Positions 25,049 through 35,630 of a stretch of 64,000 bases of DNA are shown in pieces. Every line of letters begins with the position of its first letter. Position 1 is the first letter of the stretch. The notes under the pieces were generated by a model that saw only the letters and a list, made by a program, of their open reading frames with translations, made no database searches and was not told where the DNA came from. Source of the DNA: Ailanthus altissimus (taxonomy: Eukaryota; Streptophyta; Magnoliopsida; Sapindales; Simaroubaceae); the NCBI GenBank assembly GCA_946807835.1, contig OX327703.1, positions 2,053,501 through 2,117,500 of the forward strand, in the 5' to 3' direction. Position numbers and translations under genes: made by a program.

Positions 25049-25618
25049 ATGGGCGTCTCATTCAACATCAACCCATCATCTTCTTCCTTCGCCGAAACCC
25101 ACTCCCGCAAGCACAAGCTCCTCCTCATAAGCAATTACATCCTCCTAGCCGCTGCCTCCAGTTTCATCTTCCTCACCCTCTCCCTCCGCCTCGTCCCCTC
25201 GGTCTGCGGCTTCTTCCTCATCCTCCTCCACGTCCTCACCATCCTCATCGCCGTCACCGCCATCTCCGTTGCCACCTCCTCACTCTCCAGCAAATGGTAC
25301 GCTGCCCACATGGTTACCACCGTCCTCACCGCCATCTTCCAAGGGTCCATCTCCGTGCTCATATTCGCCAGCACCGCTGACTTTCTCGGGTACTTGAAGT
25401 CCTACGTCAGGGAAGAAGATGGGGTTGTGATACTGAAACTGGCTGGTGCGTTGTCTGTGTTGATCTTCTTCTTAGAGTGGGTGGTATTGGCTCTCACTTT
25501 CTTGTTGAGGTACCACGCTTTTGTTGACGGGAACAATGGAGCGGCGGCCGGCCGTGGCGGTAGGTCTCAGGAGGAGGATTTGAAGGGTTGGTCTAGGCCA
25601 TTTCAAGTTTATGCATGA
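25049..25618 (+). CDS. Plant-specific four-helix membrane protein, function unknown
   Basis: A single-exon frame of 189 aa. The N-terminal 22 residues are polar (MGVSFNINPSS, then basic RKHK). Four hydrophobic helices follow at about residues 24-46, 51-74, 86-110 and 126-150, with a Gly- and charge-rich C-tail facing the same side as the N-terminus. The GC-rich third positions, unlike the surroundings, and clean flanks support a real gene. It looks like the small uncharacterised plant transmembrane proteins that begin MGVSF, but I cannot name a function. It is divergently placed relative to the tRNA gene 270 bp upstream. Confidence 0.8.
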   Translation: MGVSFNINPSSSSFAETHSRKHKLLLISNYILLAAASSFIFLTLSLRLVPSVCGFFLILLHVLTILIAVTAISVATSSLSSKWYAAHMVTTVLTAIFQGSISVLIFASTADFLGYLKSYVREEDGVVILKLAGALSVLIFFLEWVVLALTFLLRYHAFVDGNNGAAAGRGGRSQEEDLKGWSRPFQVYA

Positions 25619-26439
25619 TTGATTGATATCAACATTGTGCTTGTAAAGTTTTTATGTGATTCTCTCATATTGCTTTTTTGGTTTGATTCTATTCTTTCAT
25701 CAGTCACACTGTTGTTGTAATGTTTTGGCTTTTTTTTTCTTTTGGGTCATTTTGATTGATTTGATTTTCAAAGAAGAAAGTGAAATGATTAAGTTTTCAT
25801 CTTTTTCGGTGAAATATTTTAAGAGTGAATTATTCGATTATGGTGTGGCATTAGACTGACTATAATTATAATAATGTTAAAATACAAAATGTATCTCAGT
25901 TAATATATCATTAATTAATGGTTTTCAAGTATTAATATACCATTGAATTTATTAATACTTTGGTTATAAATATTGATAAGAACTAAATAAAAACTCTAAC
26001 ATAGACTCACGAGCGTACATTGTTGGCTAATTCGATTCAATGGAGACAAATGGATAGACAAAAAGAAAATTCAATTAAGAACTTTCATTTGATTAATTTA
26101 TTTGAACATTTAGAGCACTTTCCGCCGTCTCCTCTGTTATTGATCTAGAAAATAATTTTATCAAAAACATTCAGCCTGCGACTTTTACATATAATTTAGC
26201 GTAGTTAGAATTACCTTACATATATATAATTGGAGTTTAAGTTTGAATGGCATCCTTTGCTCATCATAATTTACGATTCCTAATTTTGTCTCTTATGATG
26301 AGGACCATTCTATTTTAAGCTCATCGTATTGATTTTAATATGAGCTACTTACGATAGGGTCTTTAGAGATGATGTAAGTTCCTTTTTAGGTGGGATTCTC
26401 TTGTCCCCAAAAAATTTAGATGGCTTATTTTAATCTTAG
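25619..26439. other. 3' flank and intergenic DNA
   Basis: The 3' UTR of the membrane-protein gene, then AT-rich DNA. From about 26240 a decayed LINE fragment may already begin. Confidence 0.45.
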
Positions 26440-26870
26440 CTCTTGATATTGCTACTTCTCATTGTGGTTAGCACAAGGTTATTTTGGAGTGTGATCCTAT
26501 TTTGGTCATCCATATTCTTTCTAATCCTATGTTTTGCTAGATTACAATTTAAATTTATTCATACTTTCGAGAGAACAATGCATTTGTGGATAAATTGGCG
26601 AGCCTTGGTCTTCAATTTGATGATTTTATTTGGTGATTGCAGTTTCTTCTAAATATTTTGCCTGTGCTCTTTACGGTGGATTGCCTAGCTACAGGTTTCA
26701 CTAGTTTTTTTTTTTCTCAGCGAGGTTTTGTTTGTTTCTTCGTCTTTTTCAACTGTTTCTTTGCTCTTGTTTTACGAGTATTCTTCGAAGTAAGGCGCAT
26801 TGCATTTTCTTTTCTTTTTTCTTTTATTAATAAAATCCTCACTCTACCGAGTTTGCCTTAACTAAAAGAA
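26440..26870 (+). mobile_element. LINE 3' fragment (RNase H-like end)
   Basis: Across stops and shifts the plus strand reads HKVILECDPILVI and, further on, NNAFVDKLASLGLQFDDF. These match the C-terminal RNase H-like domain of plant LINEs (usual form REANxxADxLAxLG). A T-rich tail follows. It is 5'-truncated and dead, and sits against the decayed resistance gene copy. Confidence 0.6.
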
Positions 26871-28260
26871 TTATATGAGATCTAAACTGAATGCTATTTG
26901 GAAAGCTCCTAAGATTCTTGCAACGGCTCAGACATATGATACTAAGGATATTGAAATTCTGAATGGATGAGGGAATACAAGGCAAGTTTGTGCAATCCGA
27001 AATATGTATTCTCTTAAGACTTTGGGCCTCTAATGAGACCTGGATTCTAGTGAGGTTCCAACAGCTATTAAGATTAATTGATTTTAACTCAAAAGCTTCC
27101 TGTAATAAAATATAAATTACTAGAATAAACAAGTATCAATGATTTTCACAATTTATCTTTAATAAAAGAGCATTAAAGTAGTATCAAGGACTTTCACAAA
27201 TTCTCTAGACTGAAATTTGACGGCAACAATTGTTTTTCAGATACTAATGCCGACGGAGATATATTTAAATTCATCAAAAAGAAACTCTAGGTCTTGTGGC
27301 AGATGCACTCTAAAAGATCAGATTTGGAAGGTCAGAAAACTCAAGCCTATAGAATTTATATCAATCTAGAATTATATTATATATATTCACAAAGGCTTTA
27401 GAAGTTAGACATGGGTCTCTTATTTTTGACAAATCTAGAAATTTGCCTTCAATTTGAATCATTTCCCTTAAACACAAACGTACAGAATTAGTTAGGATGA
27501 AATGCATAAAAATAAATTTGCACAGATTCATTCTTTATTCAACATCTAGGTTTTTACCTTAGTTTTCAATAGTACATTTGCCCAACATTTAAGAGCCAAT
27601 GGGTTGCCAAATTCGCAAAAGCTTCTACCTTGTTCGAGTGCATCTGAGGGCAATGGTCCAGTCTAAAGGCATAGTTGCAAGACAACCTACAACCTTAATG
27701 ACAGTTTAACATCCCTTACCCTCATATGCATAATTCACATTGTATTATGAAGAAGTTTATATCTAGTGGTTATAATGATTCTACTTCACGGAACTAATTG
27801 ATCAAACCGTCCCCCTAAACGTTCTAGTTGTCCTACTTTATTTACATGATCAAGAAGTATCAAAATCTTCCTTGCTTTTGTAGTGTACTAATCCAACGCC
27901 TTTTTCTGATTCTTCGTTTAATGTTTGCCGTAAAGTACTAAACTTGGAGCTCTTTAGAAATTTGGTAAAAGAAAGTTTCAGCAATAGTTGTCTTACTTAT
28001 AACACCCATGCCCTTGAAAGTCTGGCACTCCTATGCATAACATTTATTTCATTAGCTCAATCCCTGAATTTTTATTCCATCTAGGCCTGTCAAATCACTT
28101 GAAATTGACATATCTTCAATTGCTTTAGAATTATCTTCAAATTTCAGCGTTCTTCTTCACTCTTGACAGCAAATTGTAGAGTAAAAGTACTTGGTTGGGT
28201 CTCGTTGAATTTCTCATCTCCTTTAGAACAACCGCTACTACTACTAATAGTAGCTAAGTC
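26850..28260 (-). pseudogene. TIR-NBS-LRR resistance gene relic
   Basis: Exon order mirrors the fuller copy at 39-43 kb. From high to low coordinates I see a damaged P-loop (MGVISKTTIAETFF, about 28000-27960), kinase-2 with LLDHVN in place of LDDVN, RNBS-B SRIIITTR, and GNPLALK (about 27620-27590). An LRR-start exon relic follows (DPCLTSKAF, then RVHLPQDLEFL, 27430-27240). Last is an LRR exon starting at a good acceptor near 27099 (EAFELKSINL), open to 26839. Stops and frameshifts occur throughout the NB-ARC, and no TIR exon was found. It is a dead duplicate, probably a tandem relative of the 39-43 kb gene. Confidence 0.85.
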
Positions 28261-29122
28261 AGTCTTTTGATCAAATATGAAAGAAAGTCAAAAAAAAGGA
28301 ACAAACCTTAGTGGCCTGTGAAGCACAATCCACCAAAGTAATCTCCCTTTTTGGCAGTACAAATATGTCCATACATATATGAAGAAATAATTCTAAGGGA
28401 TTGAATTTCTCATATCAACTCTTTTTGTTTTCTATTTCTACTTGGTAGTAGATTAGATTCATGGGATTCATTTGGGCATGCATTAATTTGCTGTCATATA
28501 TATAATGCAGAGAGCATCACAGCAATTACAAGCTCCAAGGCCAGAGCATAAATTTTGAAAGGAGGACTCTTTAATTAGTCATTATGCTACATTGATAACA
28601 CCAATTTTGCATACTAATAACACTTAATAGCTTGGATGCTATCATTTAGACATACAGGTCCTTTTACCCTGTACCAATGGCAAATGCAGGAAGAACAGCT
28701 GCTTCACAGTTTTAATGGATAAATTCACTCGATTCAAGGAAGAGCGTCAATTGTGTTCTATCAGCAATGCACTTATCATAAAAAGTTCAAATTCCAATCA
28801 TGACTTAAACACAACTGGTCAATGATTCAAAATTCCATATGCAAATAGACATGTCTGCAGAGTTAGCAACTAGTGAATAAGCATGGGATGAACTGTCAAC
28901 ATTAACTGATGCTTTCACTAACTCAAACACAAAACAAACACCACAAACTTAACATGAAGATTTGATTCATTGATTGAATTTAACTGAACAAGTGATTTAG
29001 AAATGATCAATGCATTTGCATTCTCTTCCAATTAACAATATTTAACCATCCCAATTCCTTTATATGCAAGTTTTCCTCTGAAAGAAGAAATAATGCATGA
29101 CAATCAATAAGAAAAATTCACA
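28261..29122. other. Intergenic DNA left of the LTR element
   Basis: No gene or repeat protein seen. Together with 38354-39424 it forms the original, once continuous spacer that the retroelement split. Confidence 0.5.
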
Positions 29123-29127
29123 ATGAT
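29123..29127. repeat. Target site duplication, left copy (ATGAT)
   Basis: ATGAT directly before the LTR start TGTAGTAACC. The same five bases follow the right LTR at 38349-38353. Confidence 0.9.
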
Positions 29128-31845
29128 TGTAGTAACCAGTATCCACGATTGGTAAGAATATGTATTTATATATGTATAAATATATGTATTTTATTTGTAT
29201 GTTGGTGATACTTGAATTTATATATTGTTATTAGTAATATTTTTATAGGTTAAGGATATACGATTAGTATTGGGTTTATTTGTATGACTTTAGATTTATT
29301 TTAGGGACCAAATTGTTATACTTTGAAAGTTTTGGGGGCAAATTCGTAAATACTAAAAATTAGCCTCTTAGTATAAAAATACACTTTTGAACCCTAATTT
29401 ACCATTTTTAGGTCGAGCTACCCATTTTAAGAGAGAGAAGAGAGAAATAGAGGAGAGAGAAAGAGGAGAAGAAGAAGAAAAAGAAGAAGAAATTGGAATT
29501 TTGAATTTCAAGAGGTATATCATACGTATTTCTCAATTTATTGGTATTAATTAAGTTAATTCCTTTAAGTTTTGATTTTTGAAAATATGTATAATGGAGG
29601 ATTTGTTGTGTATTTCGTAAGATCATATGAGAATTGATGATGATCTATAAGATAGTTTGATAAATCATGATGAATTGTGGAATTTCTGCTGGATAACCTC
29701 TTGATCTAGGAATTTTATAAATTGTTGTGATTCGATTCTGGTTTTGAATTTTGAGTATATGAAATTAGACATGTTTAGGATCATCTGAGACTTTGAATCG
29801 ATTGAAAATTCTGGAAATTGAGTTTATAGTGAATTTACCAAAATGACCCTGAAATTCTGGAAATTTCCTGTGTAAACAGTATAATACAGTGACGAACAAT
29901 GTTTGTCCTACTGAATGATCTTCAAAAATTACGAAATTGTGGAATATGATAATTTTATATGTCTAATATGATATACTCGGAATTGAGAATTTAGATCAAT
30001 GTGGTTGAAGTGTTATGAATTTCTAAAGTGTATCAGCTCATTGTAATATTTGATTAACAGATTTTTAAAGTTATAAAATAAAATAGTTTTAAAATACTTT
30101 TGGCAGTGATTTGGAAGTGAAATATTTATCATGGACTGAGATATGTGTTAAGAGTAATTATGTGGTAGTTTTATAATTTTTGAGTTAGTATATTGTTTTA
30201 TAAAATTGAGAGATTGAATACTGTTCAGTAAGTATCTTGATCCTGTCAGGTTTGTAGTTTGGATTCGATGGTGTGTATGGAATGGATTGTGTAGGAAATT
30301 TGATATAATGTTCATATATAAGAAGGATATATGAGTCAAGAATGGTATATTCTGATTTTGGAGTAATTGGACATCATTTGATGTATTAGAAATTTTTGTT
30401 AAGTGTAAGTGGTCAGAATGACAGGTTTTGAGAAACCAAATATTTAGACCAATTTGATGTGATAAATGCATTGTGTATAATTTTGTAAGCTATTTAAAGT
30501 ATTTTGTGTGAATTGTGAGGCTTATGAAAGGATTAATCTCCATTGATAGGTTAAGGAGATTTAAGCCTTGTAGCTGAAAGTGTTAAGAGGTAAGTATACT
30601 AGACTTACTACTGGAATCACAATAAACATAATAATTGTTTTGTATGATTTTGTAAATGGGGTTAAGAATATGTTTATGATATGTCAAAGTATATTTTGAT
30701 ATGAAATGTGAATATATGTTTATGAATGTGAGCATTGACATTGAGCATGGACATACATGTGTTTTTGAAAGTGAGCTTTCCAAAATAAGATGCGTTTAAC
30801 AAAGAAAGCTTTTGAAGTGTAATATGTCCATGAGAAATATTTTGTGATTTGAGGGTACTTGAACTCACTGTTAACTTAGTAGGCATTTTATGTGATTTGT
30901 GGAGCCTGTATGTGTGGCCTTTCCTTCGGGATTGGTATATGTTATGTGTTCCGTATGTAGGGAGGATCCTATTGGTACCTAAAGGAAGTGTGAGTCATCA
31001 CATTCGTGTGGTGGCGTATTGGTACATGTGAGAGGACTCACCGATGATCAGGGTGAGGGTTTGGCTTTTACCTTCGGGCATAAGCGTTATATATGTGTGA
31101 TTTAAAGACCTCACTTGTACTATTCCTCTCATACGGTATGTCACCTACGAGTGACATTTGGCTCATTATGTGATATGTGATGTGTAAGTCCTACTAAGTA
31201 GTAGTTGAGTGATGGTATTCCTGTAATATGTTTTGAAAGAATGTGTAAGCGCTTACATGATATGTGATTTGATAAGATTATGATTTTGATTGATCACAGC
31301 ATATCATACATATGCATTGTGTACATATATGTATTTGTATTTGATATATGAAAAACTAGTATGCTTACTGAGTTTTATACTCATTATAGTTTATGGTGAT
31401 TTCAGGTAAATAAGGTACATGTGTGCTTAGCGGATTTGGCAAGGCTTCTGTTGTTCCTTGGGTTCCCTAAGTTGTTAGGTTGCTAAGTGTTTCATTTGGG
31501 GACACGTGGGATAAGATATTTGATTTGTCCCTAGTGAATAAATACTTATGTATTATTTTATTGTGTGTGGTTGGATTTAGTTTAAGTTTCACCAAGTGTA
31601 GTAATGGATTGATTTTAAGTAAGAATTTGCAATGAATATATTCTGGGCTTCCGGTAATAAAGTTGCTACTGGTGACGTAGTAGAGTGTTAATCTCTGAGA
31701 AAACTCTGCGTATCTCCGGTTTACTAATTGTCCCAGTCATAATTCAATTACTATAAATCTTATGAAATTAAAATGAATGTTTAAGTATTATTGAATGAAT
31801 GTAAGTGATGTCGTGTGTCAGATCTTTTGGGTCTGGGGCGTGACA
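29128..31845 (+). repeat. 5' LTR (2718 bp)
   Basis: Starts TGTAGTAACC and ends GGGGCGTGACA. Differences from the 3' LTR found by eye: T at the CG site in TATATGTA (near 29185), T in GATTTTTG (near 29579), G in GATTCGATT (near 29734) and C in CTTTCCAAAA (near 30781). Open frames inside it, such as 29408-29626 and 30148-30471 on the minus strand, recur in the other LTR and are not genes. Confidence 0.97.
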
Positions 31846-31853
31846 GCTTTTAT

Positions 31854-31865
31854 TGGTATCAGAGC
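31854..31865 (+). other. Primer binding site (tRNA-iMet)
   Basis: TGGTATCAGAGC, complementary to the 3' end of plant initiator tRNA-Met, begins 8 bases after the 5' LTR. It fixes the element's orientation as plus strand. Confidence 0.9.
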
Positions 31866-31999
31866 TAAGATATGATTCTGTAGACTTTTAAGTGTCGAGT
31901 CAAGGGAACCGAGCAGATGCCAAATCCTTAGGATTGTATTTGTAGCTTTGTTGTGTAAAAGTTTGACATATTCCTTAAATTTTGTATGGTTTTGTGAAG

Positions 32000-32059
32000 A
32001 TGACACATTATCCAAGAGCTGCTAAGAATGTTGTTGTTGTGGATAATGGTACCTTGTGA
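32000..32059 (+). pseudogene. Possible gag start stub
   Basis: A 19-codon frame (MTHYPRAAKN...) begins at the first ATG after the primer site, where gag should start, and ends in TGA. It may be all that is left of gag before the replaced interior, but it is too short for a firm identity. Confidence 0.35.
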
Positions 32060-32280
32060 ATCTTAATGTTACCATTTAGATTTTTTTTAAGTTATGACTA
32101 ATATGCTTAGCAAGAATGATGTTGAATATCTTATAATGATAATTTTCATGTCATAGAGTAAATTGAGATAATTTTCTCAATGACAAAATATAGAGAAGTA
32201 GAGTATTGAAGACATCAATTGAAACAACTTTTATTGAAAAGGAAACAACAACAATAGCAGCAACAAAAATACAGTAGAGG

Positions 32281-32934
32281 CTACGGAGTGAGATTTAAGT
32301 CTATTTTGCGCTTCTTCTGACTGTCATGAGTAGACCAATCTAACTGATGCAATGTTGGATTAGATAGAGGAATAAAAGACTGTAATTGATCAATTAGTTG
32401 ATCAACAGTTGGAGCTGAAATAAGAATCTGTCGTGCTAGAAGTGGGATGAATTGTGTTCCCGCTGCATAGTCAAGAAAAGATATCAACCCGTCGTAAAAG
32501 CCATTAACATTTAACAAACCAATGGGTTTTTGGTGGATTTGTAATTGTGCCCATGAGACAATTTGAAAAATTTCCTCTAAGGTCCCGAAACCTCCTGGTA
32601 GAGCTATGAAAGCATCTGCATGCCTAAGCATTTGAGCCATTCGCTCGTGCATAGATGAGACTTGTAACTCATCCCCAACTGTTTTTCCTACAATATTTTC
32701 AATAGCTAGAGGTTTTGGAATGATACCCAAAACTCGACTACCTTTATTGTGTGCCGCTTTTGCCACAGACCCCATTAACCCTCGGTTACCTCCTCCATAT
32801 ACTAAATGTATATTTCGCTCAGCTAATACCTTACCAAGATTTTCTGCAACTTTTGTAAACTCTTCAGTATTTCCAGGGTTGGATCCACAAAAGACACAAA
32901 TTTTTGTGAATCGACGAGCTGAGGTTTCCTCCAT
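32281..32934 (-). CDS. LOG-family cytokinin riboside 5'-monophosphate phosphoribohydrolase, intronless, inside an LTR retrotransposon
   Basis: The 217-aa frame from the MEETSARRF start matches normal LOG length; an upstream in-frame Met at 32991 would add 19 atypical residues and overlap the TATA region. LOG enzymes release the free base from cytokinin nucleotides, making active hormone in one step in the cytosol. The nucleotide-binding start (ICVFCGSNPGN), GGGNRGLMG (47-55), Arg98 in MHERM and the signature PGGFGTLEE (113-121, with the catalytic Glu) are all present, with no stop or shift. The usual RKA after His-Glu is RMA here. It lies antisense to the retroelement and lacks introns, whereas typical plant LOG genes have several, suggesting a copy made from mRNA and captured. 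It may be active. Confidence 0.93.
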   Translation of the reverse strand: MEETSARRFTKICVFCGSNPGNTEEFTKVAENLGKVLAERNIHLVYGGGNRGLMGSVAKAAHNKGSRVLGIIPKPLAIENIVGKTVGDELQVSSMHERMAQMLRHADAFIALPGGFGTLEEIFQIVSWAQLQIHQKPIGLLNVNGFYDGLISFLDYAAGTQFIPLLARQILISAPTVDQLIDQLQSFIPLSNPTLHQLDWSTHDSQKKRKIDLNLTP

Positions 32935-32993
32935 TGTTACGCTTACCCTAATCTTTAAATATTTTCGAGTTTGTATAAGGATGCAAAACAATG

Positions 32994-33001
32994 TATTTAT
33001 A
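32994..33001 (-). promoter_or_regulatory. TATA box of the LOG gene
   Basis: The minus strand reads CTCTATAAATACATTG, a textbook plant TATA context, with TATAAATA ending 60 bp before the LOG ATG at 32934. So the captured gene has its own core promoter. Confidence 0.65.
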
Positions 33002-33521
33002 GAGAAATAAATTTATAATAGCTGTGGAGCATATGTGTAAGTATGTTCAAGTATATATTTTTCTCGATTTTTGTGAGGCAAAAAGAAAAGAATGAGTTTT
33101 ACTTTATCATTTTATAAGGGACAATAGGCCGCAAAATTTGAATAAATATTTTTGATATGTAAGTGTGATAAAATTGTGTCGGAAGCGTGATGAGTTAGGT
33201 AAGATGATTAAGAAAAGTCAAATAAAAGCATATTTTATGGGCTTAGGGACTTTGCCGTTTTGGCACTAATGGCCGACAATGCATCTATGACTTGAAGACT
33301 TTTTGAGCTAACAATTGGACTTTGGACATGAGGCCAAATTAACTTTATTAATTACAAGGATTTTGTGGTCTTAACATTGATCTTTGGCTGATAGATTAAA
33401 AATGGACATGAAGAAAGATAAATGACACTTGACATAAAGATAAAGCAGTAGTCAGTCTCTCTTTGATGTGATAAAGCGGCACGGATCTAGTTTCTGTGAA
33501 AAATAGAAAGAGCAAGGTAGA
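33002..33521. other. Spacer between the two antisense genes
   Basis: About 520 bp separating the unknown gene's reading frame from the LOG TATA box. It should hold LOG upstream elements and the 3' UTR of the unknown gene. No retroelement protein remnant was seen. Confidence 0.5.
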
Positions 33522-33701
33522 TCAAAATGAGTCTCCCTGGTCGCTTTCATCTGTGTCGTATCCGTGAGAGAGGAACTTATGGAGTTGTTGTTCCCATATA
33601 TTGAATGAGGGCTCTGGCTGAGTGGAAGGTGGGTCTACCATATCTTGATCTTCTGCATGTGAACTGGTCTGGATGAGGGATGTGCTGGCTTCCTCTTGGA
33701 T

Positions 33702-34682
33702 TTAGGTGTTGGTTGGATAAGGTTGGGAGTCTTGAAAGAGGAATAAGTCAAGATTGGGTTGGTGTTGGTCAGGTTCTGTCGGGACAACTGGCTGAGATTG
33801 GGTAGGTTCTGTCGGGACAGTTAGCTGAGGCCATTGGTGAAGGTTATCCATTGCTTGTCTGTATCTGGCATAATAAGTCATGTTTGGGATATGGTGATGA
33901 TGAGTAGAGTAATCTGTATTTCTGAGATGTGAAAGATGATATTTTTGTCTTTGTTGGAATTTGAGTATATTGGCAAAATTCAGGTCTTCTGTAAAGTCAG
34001 CTTCAACTTGTTCCCAAGGTGCAGCATCTTCTGGGGAGATCCAAACAGACGGAGGAATTATCTGGTTTTCTTGAGCAAGAATTCTTTCAAGTTCTCTCTT
34101 TTGCTGGATTACTTCTTCAGGCCAGAGCTTAATTGATCCCTTTAGTGAAAGGGTAAATGTGAAGTAATCCTTAACGGTGGGGTAATAATGAATCTCATGA
34201 TCTGAAATAATCATACCCTTCCGTTGGAGAAGTAAGACTGACCAAAGATGTTGTCTGGGGACTGTAGCATTTGTGTTGTTTGCAATCATGTATTGAAATT
34301 TAGTTATCCACCATGTCTTTGGGTAAAACCATTGGAGAAAAATCAGGGCTGGATGATCTTCATCACATTTTTCTAATTTTTGGAGGGTTCTAAGTAATGG
34401 GAATTCCATGGCGATTGTATACAGATCCAACAGGTACCATAACAAGTAAAGGACAGGTTTGGACCATTGGGAAAATGGGAAAAAAGAGTACAGGTGAAAG
34501 AAAGGGTATTCTAAGTTGAACAAAGGGCTACCAAGAACTGTGAGGCCGTGTTCTTGGACTGCTAAGATGGCGTAGTGTCTGATGAATTCTTTGGCACGGG
34601 AATGGAGTGTTCTGGTTTTGATTAGGTCTGGAAATTGTGGTGGAGAAAAAGGAACATGAGGAGTTATGATAATGGGATTCAT
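33702..34682 (-). CDS. Unidentified 326-aa protein, antisense inside the LTR retrotransposon
   Basis: I do not recognise this protein. The N-terminal two thirds are rich in aromatic residues (FPFSQW, FLQWFYPKTWW, HYYPTVKDYF), with no signal peptide and no clear membrane span. The middle is charged (QQKRELERILAQEN). The C-terminus has a His run (HHHH) and Pro/Gln-rich repeats (VPTEPTQSQP, VPTEPDQHQP). The frame stays open for 59 more codons after its TAA (33702-33704) until TGA at 33522-33524, with similar Pro/Ser/Glu-rich composition. The TAA may therefore be a recent nonsense change. A TATA box sits 63 bp before the ATG. It is transcribed in the same direction as LOG and lies upstream of it. 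Antisense genes are known in some plant Ty3/gypsy families, but I cannot link this one to them. Confidence 0.7.
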   Translation of the reverse strand: MNPIIITPHVPFSPPQFPDLIKTRTLHSRAKEFIRHYAILAVQEHGLTVLGSPLFNLEYPFFHLYSFFPFSQWSKPVLYLLWYLLDLYTIAMEFPLLRTLQKLEKCDEDHPALIFLQWFYPKTWWITKFQYMIANNTNATVPRQHLWSVLLLQRKGMIISDHEIHYYPTVKDYFTFTLSLKGSIKLWPEEVIQQKRELERILAQENQIIPPSVWISPEDAAPWEQVEADFTEDLNFANILKFQQRQKYHLSHLRNTDYSTHHHHIPNMTYYARYRQAMDNLHQWPQLTVPTEPTQSQPVVPTEPDQHQPNLDLFLFQDSQPYPTNT

Positions 34683-34744
34683 TATGAAGATGGTAAGAAG
34701 GTTGGTTTTATTTATTGCTAGAAAAGTGATTATGAGGTTTAGGC

Positions 34745-34752
34745 TATTTATA
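34745..34752 (-). promoter_or_regulatory. TATA box of the unidentified antisense gene
   Basis: The minus strand reads CTCTATAAATAGCC. TATAAATA ends 63 bp before the ATG at 34682. The context CTCTATAAATA is identical to that of the LOG gene's TATA box. Confidence 0.65.
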
Positions 34753-35521
34753 GAGTTTTATGAAAGAAAATCAATAATCGTTTTGTCCTTTCCTTTTTCG
34801 TGGATGACGTTAAAGGAATAGTTAAAAGAATCATATTTGCCATCGCAGTAATTGTGCTAGTGGAATCTTTTCTATTTGAAATCGAGCATATTAGAAAAAG
34901 CAGACATGTCAATCTCAATGAGAAAATGATGTCCAATAAGGTGGACTATTTTTTTAAGAGTTAAAGTAAGAGATATAATGTTAAGATCTATAGTTTAAGA
35001 ATCAGTTGAACTAAAGGTCTTTTTATTGAAGTTGATTTTTGATCGTTTAAGATAATGCTTTCAATATTCTGATTTGAATGATAACTTAGTTGCGTAGAAA
35101 TACTACATTTTTTTTTGAATGATATCAAGGTAGTGAATGATATTATGACGTATGAGTATATGTTGAAGGGATTAAAATTTTTAAAGGAGTTAAGAATTTT
35201 ATGTAAGAGATTAGTATGGGTATTCTACATCTATGTTATTCTTTAATGAATGAAAGGTGAAGTGTATAGATACCCATTAAATATTGAACGAATGGGAAAA
35301 AAGAATAAAAATATGTGTGTATAATTTTATAAGTCCATAATGTGTGTCATATGTTTATTTTATGGATATATGTTTCGTACTCCTCTCGTATACTCAGCTA
35401 TGAGCCAACTTAGAGATAATCTAATATATGAATGAGTATTTATTAGGATTTTGGACCACAATGAGCAAATCCTATATACAAGGAAGATTGCTTTGTAAAT
35501 GTTTTATGAATAAACCATACT
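34753..35521. other. Retroelement interior without recognisable coding
   Basis: Probably holds the promoter of the unidentified antisense gene and decayed 3' pol sequence. No reverse transcriptase or integrase motif could be read. Confidence 0.45.
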
Positions 35522-35587
35522 GTTGAAAAGGCAACCTGGGAACGAGAAGAGGAAATGAGATCTAAGTATCCTCATCTATTTGCTTAA
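35522..35587 (+). pseudogene. C-terminal remnant of the chromovirus polyprotein
   Basis: Twenty-one codons and a TAA read VEKATWEREEEMRSKYPHLF plus Ala, the typical tail just after the chromodomain in Tekay/Del polyproteins (usual form VEEATWE.E..MR..YP.LF). It identifies the lineage of the parent element. Confidence 0.85.
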
Positions 35588-35616
35588 GTTATGAATTTCG
35601 AGGACGAAATTCTTAT

Positions 35617-35628
35617 AAGGAGGGGAGA
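35617..35628 (+). other. Polypurine tract
   Basis: AAGGAGGGGAGA, two bases before the 3' LTR, primes plus-strand DNA synthesis in LTR retroelements. Confidence 0.85.
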
Positions 35629-35630
35629 AT

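Noticed and set aside
25135..25374. 79-codon antisense frame in the membrane-protein gene
   Set aside because: Arises from GC-rich codons of the real gene and is rich in Arg and Met without a domain.
29408..30886. Open frames of 66-107 codons inside the LTRs (also at 35911-37389)
   Set aside because: They recur only because the LTRs are duplicates, have no recognisable domain, and one differs simply through a substitution between LTRs.
33702..34682. A plant pararetrovirus or other viral gene as the source of the 326-aa frame
   Set aside because: No movement-protein, coat-protein zinc knuckle, protease or reverse transcriptase motif is present, and nothing around it is viral. The origin is left open.
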